A DNA stretch of 64,000 nucleotides from Dialister histaminiformans (GCF_900103425.1 NZ_FMXA01000004.1:1-64000), one strand, 5' to 3'. Shown: positions 36,699 to 46,139, counted from the stretch's first letter. Notes: generated by a model from the sequence alone, not told the origin. Made by a program: numbers and translations.

Positions 36699-36741
36699 AA
36701 CAGGGACTCCGGAGAGGATAAGCTTTCCGGAATCCCTGTTC
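36699..36741 (+). terminator. hairpin at the end of the trp operon
   Basis: AACAGGGA-CTCCGGA pairs with TCCGGA-ATCCCTGTT over about 14 bp. The T tract is poor (CCCGCCTTTCTG), so termination may be leaky. A second, better terminator lies at 36907. The intervening 160 bp show nothing else. Confidence 0.6.
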
Positions 36742-36906
36742 CCGCCTTTCTGTATATGTATATATGGTTAATACAATAATATAAATACAGGGAATGGCAG
36801 GGAGGAAGCCCCAGCAGATACAGTAAAGACAGAAAATATATGAAAAAAGTGAAAAAAGAGCATTTTACAGCTTGCTTAGTAGAGTTTCTTATGTTAGAAT
36901 GATTCT

Positions 36907-36930
36907 GCTGGGAAAAACCCGGCTTTTTTA
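36907..36930 (+). terminator. intrinsic terminator before the rpmG-secE-nusG promoter
   Basis: GCTGGG-AAAAA-CCCGGC followed by six T's. Confidence 0.65.
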
Positions 36931-36944
36931 AATGAAAAATCCAA

Positions 36945-36973
36945 TTGACTCGCAATCATGCGTATGATATACT
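36945..36973 (+). promoter_or_regulatory. promoter for rpmG-secE-nusG
   Basis: TTGACT (36945-36950), 17 bp, TATACT (36968-36973), 55 bp before the rpmG ATG. Confidence 0.8.
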
Positions 36974-37027
36974 TACTAGGCATGTTGTAATAGGATTGAC
37001 CGGAAAGATTCAAGTGAGGTGTAAACA

Positions 37028-37177
37028 ATGCGTGATGGAATTACTCTTGCTTGCACAGAATGCAAGCGCCGCAATTATCGCACAAACAAGAACAAGAAGA
37101 ATAATGCGGAACGTATCGAAATGATGAAGTATTGCAAATGGTGCAAGAAGCACACCCTGCACAAGGAAACCAAGTAA
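37028..37177 (+). CDS. rpmG: ribosomal protein L33
   Basis: 49 residues: [17 protein letters not shown] at the start and a second Cys pair in [15 protein letters not shown]. The four cysteines (CxxC twice) mark the zinc-binding C+ form of L33. Sequence and position directly before secE are the usual Firmicutes arrangement. It is too short for many ORF callers but clearly coding; AAGTGAGG precedes the ATG. Confidence 0.97.
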   Translation: MRDGITLACTECKRRNYRTNKNKKNNAERIEMMKYCKWCKKHTLHKETK

Positions 37178-37207
37178 TATATCTGTTTAGTGAACTGGGG
37201 TGTAAGC

Positions 37208-37435
37208 ATGGCGAAACGTCGAGTATCATCTGTAGAAGAAAAAAGTAATGCATGGACCCGATTCTTCCGTGAAACAAAAATGGAAATGAAAAAGGTCATC
37301 TGGCCGACGAAGAGACAGTTAACGCAGTATACGATAGCCGTTGTCTCGTCCGTAGTACTTGTTTCCTTCCTGATCGTTATCGTTGATTTCGTGTTTATGC
37401 AGCTCTCCAAGCTGTTGGTAGGAACCATTGGCTAA
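37208..37435 (+). CDS. secE: preprotein translocase subunit SecE
   Basis: 75 residues from the ATG at 37208 (GGGGTG upstream). One C-terminal membrane helix (about residues 43-65) after an amphipathic WTRFFRETKMEMKKVIWPTKRQL segment, the SecE signature. Part of the SecYEG channel. Lies between rpmG and nusG as usual. Confidence 0.96.
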   Translation: MAKRRVSSVEEKSNAWTRFFRETKMEMKKVIWPTKRQLTQYTIAVVSSVVLVSFLIVIVDFVFMQLSKLLVGTIG

Positions 37436-37449
37436 GGGAGGAGGATAGC

Positions 37450-38037
37450 ATGACTGAGATTAAAAATGACGAACTGAATACGGTAGATGAACAGAAGGCA
37501 GAAAGCCCGAAAAAGGATATCCGCTGGTATGTGATTCATACCTATTCCGGATATGAAAACAAGGTATTGGATACTCTGACCCGTAAGGTTCATTCCATGG
37601 GAATGGAAGATACCATTAAGGAAATTCTGCTCCCAATGCATGATGAAGAAGAAGTAAAGGATGGGGAAAAGAAAGTGGTTTCCCGCAAGATTTTCCCGGG
37701 ATACCTTCTGATTCATATGGAAGTAAATGATCACAGCTGGTACGTTGTCAGAAATACGCCAGGCGTTACCGGTTTTGTTGGTACAACCACCAAGCCGATT
37801 CCGCTTACAGATGAAGAAGCTCAGCGTATTCTCAACGCTAACCAGAAAAAGGTGGCTGTACATACCCGCGTCAAGGTGGGAGACAAGATCCGTATTACCC
37901 AGGGGGCATTTGCGGATAATGTGGCTACCGTTACAGAAGTAGCTGAAGACCGCAAGAGTATTCATGCAGAAATCAGCGCTTTTGGCAATACAAGTACTAT
38001 TGAATTAGAAGCAGGGTTCTTTGAACCACTGAACTAA
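37450..38037 (+). CDS. nusG: transcription elongation/termination factor NusG
   Basis: 195 residues. N-terminal NGN domain (RWYVIHTYSGYENKV and FPGYLLIHMEV, then FVGTTTKPIPL) and a C-terminal KOW domain (KVGDKIRITQGAFADNVATV). It binds RNA polymerase and links it to Rho or the ribosome. GGGAGGAGG precedes the ATG. Confidence 0.98.
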   Translation: MTEIKNDELNTVDEQKAESPKKDIRWYVIHTYSGYENKVLDTLTRKVHSMGMEDTIKEILLPMHDEEEVKDGEKKVVSRKIFPGYLLIHMEVNDHSWYVVRNTPGVTGFVGTTTKPIPLTDEEAQRILNANQKKVAVHTRVKVGDKIRITQGAFADNVATVTEVAEDRKSIHAEISAFGNTSTIELEAGFFEPLN

Positions 38038-38161
38038 TTATACATTCAGGCGTCAGCCTGATGCGGGCAGGCCTTGTACTTGACCTGTCCGCTGTGGGAG
38101 GGCCCGTTACAGCCCGTAACAACCACATTCCCAATAAGGAGAAGGAGGTGTAACATACAAA
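38038..38161 (+). promoter_or_regulatory. structured rplK leader, possible L1-binding region
   Basis: 124 nt between nusG and rplK with a CAGGCGTCAGCCTG hairpin and GTGGGAGGGCCCGTTACAGCCCG, a G/C-rich segment at the place where L1 autoregulation of the L11-L1 operon is known in other bacteria. The L1 role is inferred by position. Confidence 0.35.
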
Positions 38162-38587
38162 ATGGCAAAGAAAATTTCTAAGGTAGTTAAACTGCAGGTA
38201 GCTGCAGGCAAAGCCACTCCAGCACCGCCAGTAGGTCCAGCACTGGGCCAGGCAGGTGTCAACATTATGGCTTTCGTTAAGGATTTCAATGACCGTACTG
38301 CAAAGCAGATGGGCCTGATTATTCCTGTTGAAATTACCGTATTTGAAGATAGAAGCTTCACATTCATCTGCAAGACTCCGCCAGCAGCAGTACTGCTGAA
38401 GAAGGCTGCAGGGATTGAAACAGCTTCTGGTGAACCGAACAAGACCAAGGTCGGCAAGGTCACCAAGGCACAGGTTAAGGAAATCGCTGAAACCAAGATG
38501 CCTGACCTGAACGCTAATACCGTTGAAGCAGCAATGCGCATGGTAGAAGGCACAGCTCGCAGCATGGGTATCGAAGTTGTAGACTAA
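38162..38587 (+). CDS. rplK: ribosomal protein L11
   Basis: 141 residues. Family signatures [18 protein letters not shown] at the N-terminus and the RNA-binding C-terminal domain with [25 protein letters not shown]. Part of the GTPase-associated centre. GAAGGAGGTG lies upstream. Followed by rplA after 51 bp. Confidence 0.98.
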   Translation: MAKKISKVVKLQVAAGKATPAPPVGPALGQAGVNIMAFVKDFNDRTAKQMGLIIPVEITVFEDRSFTFICKTPPAAVLLKKAAGIETASGEPNKTKVGKVTKAQVKEIAETKMPDLNANTVEAAMRMVEGTARSMGIEVVD

Positions 38588-38638
38588 GACTGAATCATTC
38601 GTGGCAGGGGAAACCCGTTGACCACAAAGGAGAAAATA

Positions 38639-39346
38639 ATGGCAAAACTGACAAAGAAACAGAAGGCAGTAGCAGCCATCGTTGACAGTCATAAGCTCTA
38701 TGACCTCGACGAAGCTGTAAGCCTGCTCAAGAAGGCAGCAACTGCGAAGTTCGACGAATCTGTTGAACTCTCTTTCCACTTAAATGTTAATCCGAAGTTC
38801 GCTGATCAGCAGATCCGTGGCGCAACTGTTCTTCCATTTGGTACCGGCAAGTCCAAGAAGGTTCTTGTATTTGCAAAGGATCATCAGGAAGAAGAAGCTA
38901 AGGCTGCAGGCGCTGACTATGTAGGCGGCAAGGAATACGCAGATAAGATTATGCAGGGTTGGCTCGACTTTGATGTAGTTGTAGCTACCCCGAATATGAT
39001 GGCTGTTGTTGGTCGTCTCGGCCGTATTCTCGGACCGAAGGGTTTGATGCCAAATCCGAAGGTTGGAACCGTAACCATGGACGTAACCAAGGCTATCAAT
39101 GAAATCAAGGCCGGCAAGGTTGAATACCGCGCCGACAAGGCTGGCAATGTACAGGCTCTCGTAGGCAAGGCTTCCTTTGATGAAGAAAAGCTGAAGGGAA
39201 ATATCCGTGCATTGTTCGATCAGATCGTGAAAGCTCGCCCGGCATCCGTTAAGGGTGTATACATGAAGAGCGCTACTATTTGCTCTACCATGGGACCAGG
39301 CGTTCACCTCGACCTGACCAAGATTGCAGCTCCAAAGGCTGAATAA
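38639..39346 (+). CDS. rplA: ribosomal protein L1
   Basis: 235 residues from ATG 38639 (AAAGGAG upstream). Signatures [45 protein letters not shown] and [10 protein letters not shown]. Binds 23S rRNA at the stalk and probably represses its own operon by binding the leader mRNA. Confidence 0.98.
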   Translation: MAKLTKKQKAVAAIVDSHKLYDLDEAVSLLKKAATAKFDESVELSFHLNVNPKFADQQIRGATVLPFGTGKSKKVLVFAKDHQEEEAKAAGADYVGGKEYADKIMQGWLDFDVVVATPNMMAVVGRLGRILGPKGLMPNPKVGTVTMDVTKAINEIKAGKVEYRADKAGNVQALVGKASFDEEKLKGNIRALFDQIVKARPASVKGVYMKSATICSTMGPGVHLDLTKIAAPKAE

Positions 39347-39383
39347 TTTTTGTTTATTTACGCTTAGCTTAAGACCGGCGGTA

Positions 39384-39510
39384 TGTTATAATGGGCATTA
39401 AGCCCGCCTCCCGAGGCTGAGTACTGACTAATACAGCAGTACCACAACCTCGCCGGACGTGCGAGGTTGTTTTAGCTAACGTGATAAATATATATCTTAC
39501 AAGCAGAGGA
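39384..39510 (+). promoter_or_regulatory. extended -10 promoter and L10 leader of rplJL
   Basis: TGTTATAAT (39384-39392) is an extended -10. The leader that follows carries GCCCGCCTCCCGAGGC, the conserved core of L10-leader RNAs, and ends with a strong hairpin ACAACCTCGC/GCGAGGTTGT plus T's (about 39441-39473). In this RNA class the L10(L12)4 complex binds the leader and limits its own synthesis; here the hairpin could also work as an attenuator. Confidence 0.7.
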
Positions 39511-39518
39511 GGTGTACT

Positions 39519-40061
39519 ATGAGCGATTACAAACTTAAGATCCGCCCTGAAAAGGCGGCAGTAGTTGAAGAAATGAAGGAAAAACTGTCCAGCAAAGGCG
39601 TTGCCCTCGTAAGCTTCAACAAACTGACAGTAAAGGACGCTACCCAGCTTCGTCGTATCTTCAGAGCACACGGTGTAGAATATAAGGTTATCAAGAATAC
39701 CCTTACCCGCATCGCTGCAGACGAACTTGGTTATAACGGACTTGATGATCTTCTGACAGGTGCTAACGGTCTTGCTGTAAGCAAGGACGATCCAGTTGCT
39801 CCGGCAGCAGCACTGAAGGAATTCATGAAGAAAAACAAGACCGAAAGCATTACCATTAAAGCAGGCCTGCTTGATGGCAAGCTTATCGGCCTGGAAGAAA
39901 TGAAGGCCCTCGCAGACCTTCCGTCCAGAGAACAGCTCCTGGCTATGGTTGCTTCTGCACTGCAGGCACCAATTACCGGACTGGCTCGTGCCCTCAACGG
40001 CAACATTCAGAATCTGGCATATGCTCTCGAAGCTGTGCGTAAACAGAAAGAAACCGCGTAA
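39519..40061 (+). CDS. rplJ: ribosomal protein L10
   Basis: 180 residues. Family features: FNKLTVKDATQLRRIFRAHG, YKVIKNTLTRIAA and the C-terminal ALNGNIQNLAYALEAV helix that carries L12 dimers. Base of the ribosomal stalk. AGGAGGTG precedes the ATG; rplL follows after 37 bp. Confidence 0.97.
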   Translation: MSDYKLKIRPEKAAVVEEMKEKLSSKGVALVSFNKLTVKDATQLRRIFRAHGVEYKVIKNTLTRIAADELGYNGLDDLLTGANGLAVSKDDPVAPAAALKEFMKKNKTESITIKAGLLDGKLIGLEEMKALADLPSREQLLAMVASALQAPITGLARALNGNIQNLAYALEAVRKQKETA

Positions 40062-40098
40062 TTTAAACGCAACTTATTTATTTGGAGGAATCTAAAAA

Positions 40099-40467
40099 AT
40101 GACAAACGAAGAAATTCTTGAAGCCATTAGCAGCATGTCCGTTCTCGAACTGAGCGAACTCGTAAAAGCAATTGAAGACAAATTCGGCGTATCCGCAGCA
40201 GCACCAGTAGCAGTTGCAGCAGCAGCAGCTCCGGCAGCAGCAGCAGCTGAAGAAAAGACTGAATTCGACGTAATCCTCAAGGATGCTGGCGCAACCAAGA
40301 TCAAGGTTATCAAGGCTGTTCGTGAACTGACCGGCCTCGGCCTGAAGGATGCTAAGGCTCTCGTTGACGGCGCTCCGAAGGAAGTTAAGACTGGCGTAGC
40401 TAAGGCTGATGCTGAAGCTATGAAGGCTAAGCTTGAAGAAGCTGGCGCAACTGTAGAACTCAAGTAA
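40099..40467 (+). CDS. rplL: ribosomal protein L7/L12
   Basis: 122 residues. N-terminal dimer domain ([20 protein letters not shown]), an Ala-rich hinge near residues 34-55, and the C-terminal factor-binding domain with [25 protein letters not shown] precedes the ATG. A terminator follows directly and the usual rpoB is absent. Confidence 0.98.
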   Translation: MTNEEILEAISSMSVLELSELVKAIEDKFGVSAAAPVAVAAAAAPAAAAAEEKTEFDVILKDAGATKIKVIKAVRELTGLGLKDAKALVDGAPKEVKTGVAKADAEAMKAKLEEAGATVELK

Positions 40468-40493
40468 TTTTAATTACTTCTATTACAGTAAAT

Positions 40494-40526
40494 AAAAAGA
40501 GCTGGGATTATCCTGGCTCTTTTTTT
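40494..40526 (+). terminator. intrinsic terminator after rplL
   Basis: AAAAGAGCTGGGA pairs with TCCTGGCTCTTTT (one mismatch, one wobble) with seven T's. It ends the rplJL transcript. Confidence 0.82.
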
Positions 40527-40690
40527 ATGCCCTTCCTGGCGGCCATATTTTCCGATGGCCCCTGTTAATTATAAATTATTTTTATCACTCTTTTCGGAGT
40601 TTACGATTTACGATATACTTATACCATAATTATCCTCAATCACCGATTTACAAATCCGGTGATTTTCAATGTGGAAGCGAGCAAAAACAC

Positions 40691-43600
40691 ATGGCCTGTA
40701 AATTTAATCCTTCGGATACGGAAAGAAAAGGCAGTTTCCTGTTTCGTACCATCCTGCTTATTTTTCTTCTGTTGTCCTTTCTCTGCGTATCGGATCTTGC
40801 CACGGCTGCCTACGGCAAAGGGGTTTCTGAATTTACACCTGTCCGCGTCGGAGTCATTCATTATCCGGATGATGTATATGTATCCGGAAAATATCTGTAT
40901 AACTACGATACGGAATTTATGGGACGGGTCGCTCAGTTTGGCAAATGGGATCCCCGGTTTGTTTTTTATTCCAACCGTAAGGACCTGCTTAACGCGTTAA
41001 AAGAAGGAAAAATACAGATTGCCCTGGGCGTAGATAAAGCCTGGGGAAACGAAGAGCATCTGATCTTTTCCGATGGCCCATATTTTGTGGGGACGTCTCA
41101 GATTGTAGTGCCTGATACAGAGAAACGGCTGAATCCGTCTGATTTCCGAACAGTGGAAAAAATGCGGATTGGCATATCAGGGAATGAAGGGTATATTCAT
41201 TTTATTAAGGAATGGGGCAAGAGATACAATCTGAATCTGCATCTTGTTTCCTTTCCTGATGACCGGACACTGCGGATTGCTGTGACGGAACATAAAGTGG
41301 ATGCCGCTATTTTTGATAAGATGCCACGGAACGGATATCGAAGGATTGTTGTCAGTCTGCCGAAGATGCTGTATGCCGCCTTTCCTGCAAATGATTCGGT
41401 ACTGGCGCAGCAGTTTAATTATGCTATGTCCATGACGGCCGGACATTATCCGTTGCTTCAGCTTCAGCTCTACGGAAAATACAATCAGCAAGAAGATCAC
41501 GCCCTTTCACTGACCAGGGCGGAGAAGGCGTACCTTATGGCACATCGGGGGAAGCCTTTTATTGTTGCGGTTGTGCATGGGGATTATCCGTTTTATTATC
41601 GGGAATTAGGAATTGACTCCGGGATTATTCCTGAGTTTTACAGGGAAATAGAGATGGCGCTTCAGGGCCAGGTCCCCGGGGTTTCCTTTACCTGTAAAGA
41701 GTACCCTTCCGTAAGCGCAGCGGTAGCCGCTGTGCAGAAAGGCGAAGCGGATATCCTGGGGATGACCTCTATGGATGTGCTCCGTGCAGCAGCAGATAAT
41801 ATTCATCTGTCGACCCCGTTTATGACAGAAAACCTGGCCATGCTTTCACAGGATGAACCAACCGGAGAAAAAGATTTCCGGTATGATCGGAAGGTGCCGG
41901 TCATCGCGACAACGGAAGAAAATCGGACTTCCGGCTATACCTACGCAGGAACAAAGTATGTGATACGGACATATCCTAACTATGAAGAAGCCTACCAGGC
42001 GCTGATGAACCGCCAGGTGGATCATGTAGTGACGACCATGTCCCAGGCCACATGGCTTATGAACCAGCATCGAAATGGACGCTTTATTATGGACATCATT
42101 CCCAGTACGCAGAATATTTCCCTATGCGGCGGTGTAAGTGAAAGGAACTGGATTCTTGCAGATATCCTGTCTGAAACCGCAGACAGTACAGGGACAAATT
42201 TCCTTTCCATTGTTCAAGCAAACATAGCGCCGCAATCTGATTTCGCTACCTCTCTGCAGCGAATGTCACCTGAATCCATGCTCATCTGCGCGGCGCTGTT
42301 GCTAACCGGCGTATGTGGAAGCGCCTTCCTCATTATTCGCAACATCCGGGGTCAGGAAGTGCAGAAGCGAAATGAAATGCTTATCAATTCGCAGCGCCGT
42401 GTCATTTATGCCTATGAATATGATGGACTGACCGGTTTGCTTAACCGGGATACGGCGATGTCCAAGTTTGAAAAGCTGCTTGCGGATACGAAGTCTTATT
42501 CCGTGGTCATCATTAATCTGGATAATTTCCGCATTATCAATGAATCGTATGGCCATGAAATCGGGGATATCGTATTAAAGGTTATTTCCGGACGTATCTG
42601 GAATATCTGTCAGCAGGACGCGATGAGTCGCTTCGTTGCCAGATACAGCGGCGATGAATTCCTGATGATAGTGAAAAACAGAAAACTTACCGAAGATGAT
42701 GCGCTTGTCCGTGAAGTGCTGGCGTCCTGTAATCAGCCGATTCCACTGAAGGAACTGATGCAGACAGAAACGATTCTGCCAGGGGATAAGATAGAATCTC
42801 TCGTTACCTATCTGGGCGTAGGGATTGCGGTATCGGATGGGAAGTCCTCTTTCCGGAGACTGGTGCAGAACGCGGTCGTAGCTATTAATACAGCGAAAAA
42901 GGCAGGTAGTAATTCCGCCTGTGTGTATGAAGAGGCTATGCAGGAAGATGTTCACCGGAACAACCGGATTCGCGATCTGCTTCTTGATGCGATGAAAAAT
43001 GACGGGTTTTACATGCTGTATCAGCCGCAGATTGATATTCAGAAGGGAACAGTTTCCGGTACAGAAGCGCTGGTACGCCTGAAGAAGGAGCGGATTTCCC
43101 CTGGATTATTCATTCCGGTAGCGGAAAAAGAAGGATTTATCCGGAGGATTGGCCGGATTACCACCCGTCTGGTTATCGAACAGATTGTCCGATGGCGAGA
43201 AGCCGGCGAACCACTGTATCCGGTATCTATTAATTATTCCAGCAGTCAGCTGGGGGACGCGGGATATGTGGATTATCTGCTGCAGCTGATGGAGAAGAAT
43301 CATATTCCTTCATCGCTGATTAAACTGGAATTTACGGAGAGCATGTTCTTCAAGAACAACCAGGTTACTCAGCGGCTGCTTAAGAAACTGCAGGATGCCA
43401 ATATATCTCTCAGTCTGGATGATTTTGGTACCGGTTATTCGTCGCTGAAATATCTTACCTATATTCCGGTGGATTATCTGAAACTGGACAAGAGCATTAT
43501 CGACTCCTACCTCACAGAAGAGGCGGAGGCAGAGGGAAAGGATCGATTTATCCGGGATATCATTTCTCTTGCCCATGACCTGGGAAAGAAAATTGTGGTA

Positions 43601-43732
43601 GAAGGGGTGGAAACTGCCTGGCAGGCTAAGCGGCTTAAGTCTTTCGGCTGCGATATCATTCAGGGATATTACTACTCCCGCCCGATATCACCGGAAGAGA
43701 TAGCCACATTTATCGTCCGTACAGAGGATTAA
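40691..43732 (+). CDS. membrane sensor with two solute-binding domains, GGDEF and EAL
   Basis: 1013 residues. Signal/anchor helix about 16-36; two consecutive periplasmic solute-binding (SBP_bac_3-like) domains about 45-265 and 280-510; a membrane helix near 535-555; GGDEF domain about 575-740 with active-site SGDEF near 653; EAL domain about 760-1010 with EALVR near 791, EFTES, DDFGTGYSS, KLDKSII and VEGVET intact. An I-site (RxxD) is not visible before SGDEF. The EAL part should cleave c-di-GMP; whether the SGDEF variant makes it is open. It stands alone behind the rplL terminator; a hairpin AATCACC/GGTGATT at 40638-40665 lies in its leader. Confidence 0.9.
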   Translation: MACKFNPSDTERKGSFLFRTILLIFLLLSFLCVSDLATAAYGKGVSEFTPVRVGVIHYPDDVYVSGKYLYNYDTEFMGRVAQFGKWDPRFVFYSNRKDLLNALKEGKIQIALGVDKAWGNEEHLIFSDGPYFVGTSQIVVPDTEKRLNPSDFRTVEKMRIGISGNEGYIHFIKEWGKRYNLNLHLVSFPDDRTLRIAVTEHKVDAAIFDKMPRNGYRRIVVSLPKMLYAAFPANDSVLAQQFNYAMSMTAGHYPLLQLQLYGKYNQQEDHALSLTRAEKAYLMAHRGKPFIVAVVHGDYPFYYRELGIDSGIIPEFYREIEMALQGQVPGVSFTCKEYPSVSAAVAAVQKGEADILGMTSMDVLRAAADNIHLSTPFMTENLAMLSQDEPTGEKDFRYDRKVPVIATTEENRTSGYTYAGTKYVIRTYPNYEEAYQALMNRQVDHVVTTMSQATWLMNQHRNGRFIMDIIPSTQNISLCGGVSERNWILADILSETADSTGTNFLSIVQANIAPQSDFATSLQRMSPESMLICAALLLTGVCGSAFLIIRNIRGQEVQKRNEMLINSQRRVIYAYEYDGLTGLLNRDTAMSKFEKLLADTKSYSVVIINLDNFRIINESYGHEIGDIVLKVISGRIWNICQQDAMSRFVARYSGDEFLMIVKNRKLTEDDALVREVLASCNQPIPLKELMQTETILPGDKIESLVTYLGVGIAVSDGKSSFRRLVQNAVVAINTAKKAGSNSACVYEEAMQEDVHRNNRIRDLLLDAMKNDGFYMLYQPQIDIQKGTVSGTEALVRLKKERISPGLFIPVAEKEGFIRRIGRITTRLVIEQIVRWREAGEPLYPVSINYSSSQLGDAGYVDYLLQLMEKNHIPSSLIKLEFTESMFFKNNQVTQRLLKKLQDANISLSLDDFGTGYSSLKYLTYIPVDYLKLDKSIIDSYLTEEAEAEGKDRFIRDIISLAHDLGKKIVVEGVETAWQAKRLKSFGCDIIQGYYYSRPISPEEIATFIVRTED

Positions 43733-43786
43733 ATAAAAAATATTAATTCCACGGCGTTATTGAGCCGAAAATAACACGATTCTTTC

Positions 43787-43815
43787 TTGCTAATGGATGG
43801 AAAACATGATAAAAT
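43787..43815 (+). promoter_or_regulatory. promoter for rpsT
   Basis: TTGCTA (43787-43792), 17 bp, TAAAAT (43810-43815), about 37 bp before the TTG start. Confidence 0.75.
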
Positions 43816-43852
43816 TACATGGTATGAATTAAACCGACGGGAGGTGAAAACA

Positions 43853-44119
43853 TTGCCACAGATCAAAGCTAGTATCAAGAGTGTAAAGACCGACGCAGTT
43901 AAGAGAGCTGCTAACGCTGCAGTTAGATCCCAGATCCACACTGCAGTAAAGAAGGCAGTTGCTGCAGCAGCTACTGAAAACCAGGACGCTGCATTCCGCA
44001 ATGCTGTAAGCGTAATCGATTCCGCCGCTGCAAAAGGTATTCTTCATAAGAACACTGCAGCTCGCAAGAAATCCCGTCTGAGCGCACGTGTACAGGCTGC
44101 TGCTAAAGCAGACAAGTAA
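43853..44119 (+). CDS. rpsT: ribosomal protein S20
   Basis: 88 residues starting at TTG 43853, which has GGGAGGTG eight bases upstream and yields the family N-terminus PQIKASIKSVKT; upstream ATGs in frame overlap the promoter. Very Ala/Lys-rich, with RAANAAVRSQIHTAVKKAV and HKNTAARKKSRLSARV. A TTG start also occurs in E. coli rpsT, where it matters for autoregulation. Terminator follows. Confidence 0.95.
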   Translation: MPQIKASIKSVKTDAVKRAANAAVRSQIHTAVKKAVAAAATENQDAAFRNAVSVIDSAAAKGILHKNTAARKKSRLSARVQAAAKADK

Positions 44120-44134
44120 TTGTACAACATAATG

Positions 44135-44168
44135 AAAGCAAAGGTCCGTTGATCTTTGCTTTTTTTAT
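44135..44168 (+). terminator. intrinsic terminator after rpsT
   Basis: AAAGCAAAG and CTTTGCTTT close an 11-nt loop, followed by T's. Confidence 0.85.
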
Positions 44169-44236
44169 TGCCTGTTTTTACAAGTGCCGTTTCTTTTTGT
44201 ACAATATTAAGAAGATGAAGAGACAGGAGGAAGACT

Positions 44237-44632
44237 ATGCGGGTAGGCATTGATCTGGCAAAGACAAAACGATGGGAAGCCCTGGTGAAGAAGCATCCAC
44301 AGCGGGTCGGTACCATCTTTACAGAAGAGGAACTGGCTCATTGCAGGAAAAAGGGTCTGCATGCGTATGAGTCCATGGCGGCTCTCTGGGCAGTGCGTGA
44401 AGCCGTTGGCAAAGCGCTGGGCATTGGTTTTTTTCGCTCCGGATGGCAGGATGCCTATGTCAGCTGGTCAGAATATGGGGCTCCCATCCTTCACCTCAAA
44501 GGAAACTTTAAAAAGAGGGCTGATGAACTTGGGATAATCGATATGGCGGTATCCATTACCCACGAAGATGGGATGGCTGCCGCCGTGGTGATCATGACAG
44601 GAGGTACAAATGAAGCTGCTGAACAGAGATGA
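44237..44632 (+). CDS. acpS: holo-[acyl-carrier-protein] synthase
   Basis: 131 residues. Transfers 4'-phosphopantetheine from CoA to ACP. GIDLAKTKRWE at the N-terminus holds the metal-binding Asp; the second motif, ALWAVREAVGKALG, has the conserved Glu and Lys (family form is W-x-x-KEA, here REA). AGGAGG precedes the ATG. Overlaps nnr by 23 bp, a frequent neighbour pair. Confidence 0.93.
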   Translation: MRVGIDLAKTKRWEALVKKHPQRVGTIFTEEELAHCRKKGLHAYESMAALWAVREAVGKALGIGFFRSGWQDAYVSWSEYGAPILHLKGNFKKRADELGIIDMAVSITHEDGMAAAVVIMTGGTNEAAEQR

Positions 44633-46139
44633 AGCGAGAAAATTGGATACTCTGGCAATGAATACCTATGGGCTGCCGGAAGCTGTCCTTATGGAAAACG
44701 CGGGAGCTTCTGTCGTTGCTCTTACTGAAGGGGATGTATCCTGGAAAGACGCCAGAGTGGTCATTCTCTGTGGGAGCGGAAACAATGGTGGCGACGGCTT
44801 TGTTACCGCCCGCTATGCGTCGCTGGCCGAAGCTGACGTAGTGGTTTTCCTCATGGGGGATGAGTCGCACATGAGTGATGCCTCCCGCATGTATTATCAG
44901 GTATGCGAGAAAATGGTGATTCCGGTCAGGAAAATAAAAAAAGCGGAAGAGGCGCAGCCTTTCCTCGATGACGCGGATATTATTGTGGACGCGCTGATTG
45001 GAACAGGACTCCGTCAGGGCGTTTCTGGGGAAAAGGCCGATCTTATTGACCGGGCTAATGCTAGCCGTGCGGTACGTATCGCCGTGGATATTCCCAGCGG
45101 TCTCATCTGTGACAGCGGACAGGCGGAAGGGGCGGTAATCCATGCGGATTATACGGTGACTATGGGGACATTGAAGCGGGCGCATATCCTTTATCCTGGA
45201 AATGAGTACTGCGGCAGCGTAAAAGTAAGCCCCATCGGCATTCCTGGGGGTGCTGCTGATGAATTTCCTGCGGAATGGGTAACGGCAGCTGATGTAAAAC
45301 CGCTGATTCCGGTAAGAACAAGAATAAGCCATAAGGGATCCAATGGATATCTGGGAATCATCGCCGGATCTCAGGGAATGGCCGGAGCCGGACTCCTGGC
45401 AGCACAGGGGGCGCTGTATGCCGGTGCAGGAAAAATTAGTTTATTTACTCCGCAGAGTCCGGCTGAGGAGCTGACCGGACTGCTACCAGAGATTATGGTG
45501 AGACCGGCTTCCACCTATGGAGAATTCCGGGGAGAGGATGTGGAAGACGTCCTTTCCGGGACAGATGCCTGCGATGTGCTGGCTATTGGGCCGGGACTGG
45601 GGAGAAAGCAGGAAACTCAGGATTTTGTATGTCAGGTACTGGAAGAAAGTGAAGGCCCGATTATTGTGGATGCTGACGCCCTGTATGCTGTGGCGGCAAA
45701 GAAATTTCCTCTTCGGTCCTGCGGCGGACAGCTGATACTTACGCCTCATGTAGGCGAATTTGCCCGGCTGACTGGGAAAAGCGCGACGGAGATAGAACAG
45801 CACCGTATAGATATGGCGGCCAGCTATGCCAGAGAAAATCAGGTGATTCTCGTCCTCAAGGGAGCACCGACCGTTACGGCGGCACCTGACGGCCGGATTG
45901 CGGTAAACAGCACAGGCAATCCGGGAATGGCCAGTGGTGGTATGGGGGATACACTGACCGGCATCATTGCGGCCTTGTGCGGACAGGGCCTGGACGTATG
46001 GGAAAGCGCCGTTCTTGGCGTATATCTCCATGGTCTGGCTGGGGATATACAGGCAGAAAGACATACTGTGGGATTCACTGCATCAGATGTTGCGCGAACC
46101 GTTCCAACAGCCAGGGAGAGACTGCTGGGCGCGGATTAA
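44610..46139 (+). CDS. nnr: bifunctional NAD(P)H-hydrate epimerase/dehydratase
   Basis: 509 residues with two domains: N-terminal epimerase (about 1-215; GSGNNGGDGFVTAR and AVDIPSGL) and C-terminal ADP-dependent dehydratase (about 225-509; GSQGMAGAGLLAAQGA, LAIGPGLGR, VDADAL, LTPHVGEFARL, NSTGNPGMASGGMGDTLTG). Together they repair NADH and NADPH hydrates. AGGAGG lies in the end of acpS, so translation is coupled. Confidence 0.97.
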   Translation: MKLLNRDEARKLDTLAMNTYGLPEAVLMENAGASVVALTEGDVSWKDARVVILCGSGNNGGDGFVTARYASLAEADVVVFLMGDESHMSDASRMYYQVCEKMVIPVRKIKKAEEAQPFLDDADIIVDALIGTGLRQGVSGEKADLIDRANASRAVRIAVDIPSGLICDSGQAEGAVIHADYTVTMGTLKRAHILYPGNEYCGSVKVSPIGIPGGAADEFPAEWVTAADVKPLIPVRTRISHKGSNGYLGIIAGSQGMAGAGLLAAQGALYAGAGKISLFTPQSPAEELTGLLPEIMVRPASTYGEFRGEDVEDVLSGTDACDVLAIGPGLGRKQETQDFVCQVLEESEGPIIVDADALYAVAAKKFPLRSCGGQLILTPHVGEFARLTGKSATEIEQHRIDMAASYARENQVILVLKGAPTVTAAPDGRIAVNSTGNPGMASGGMGDTLTGIIAALCGQGLDVWESAVLGVYLHGLAGDIQAERHTVGFTASDVARTVPTARERLLGAD

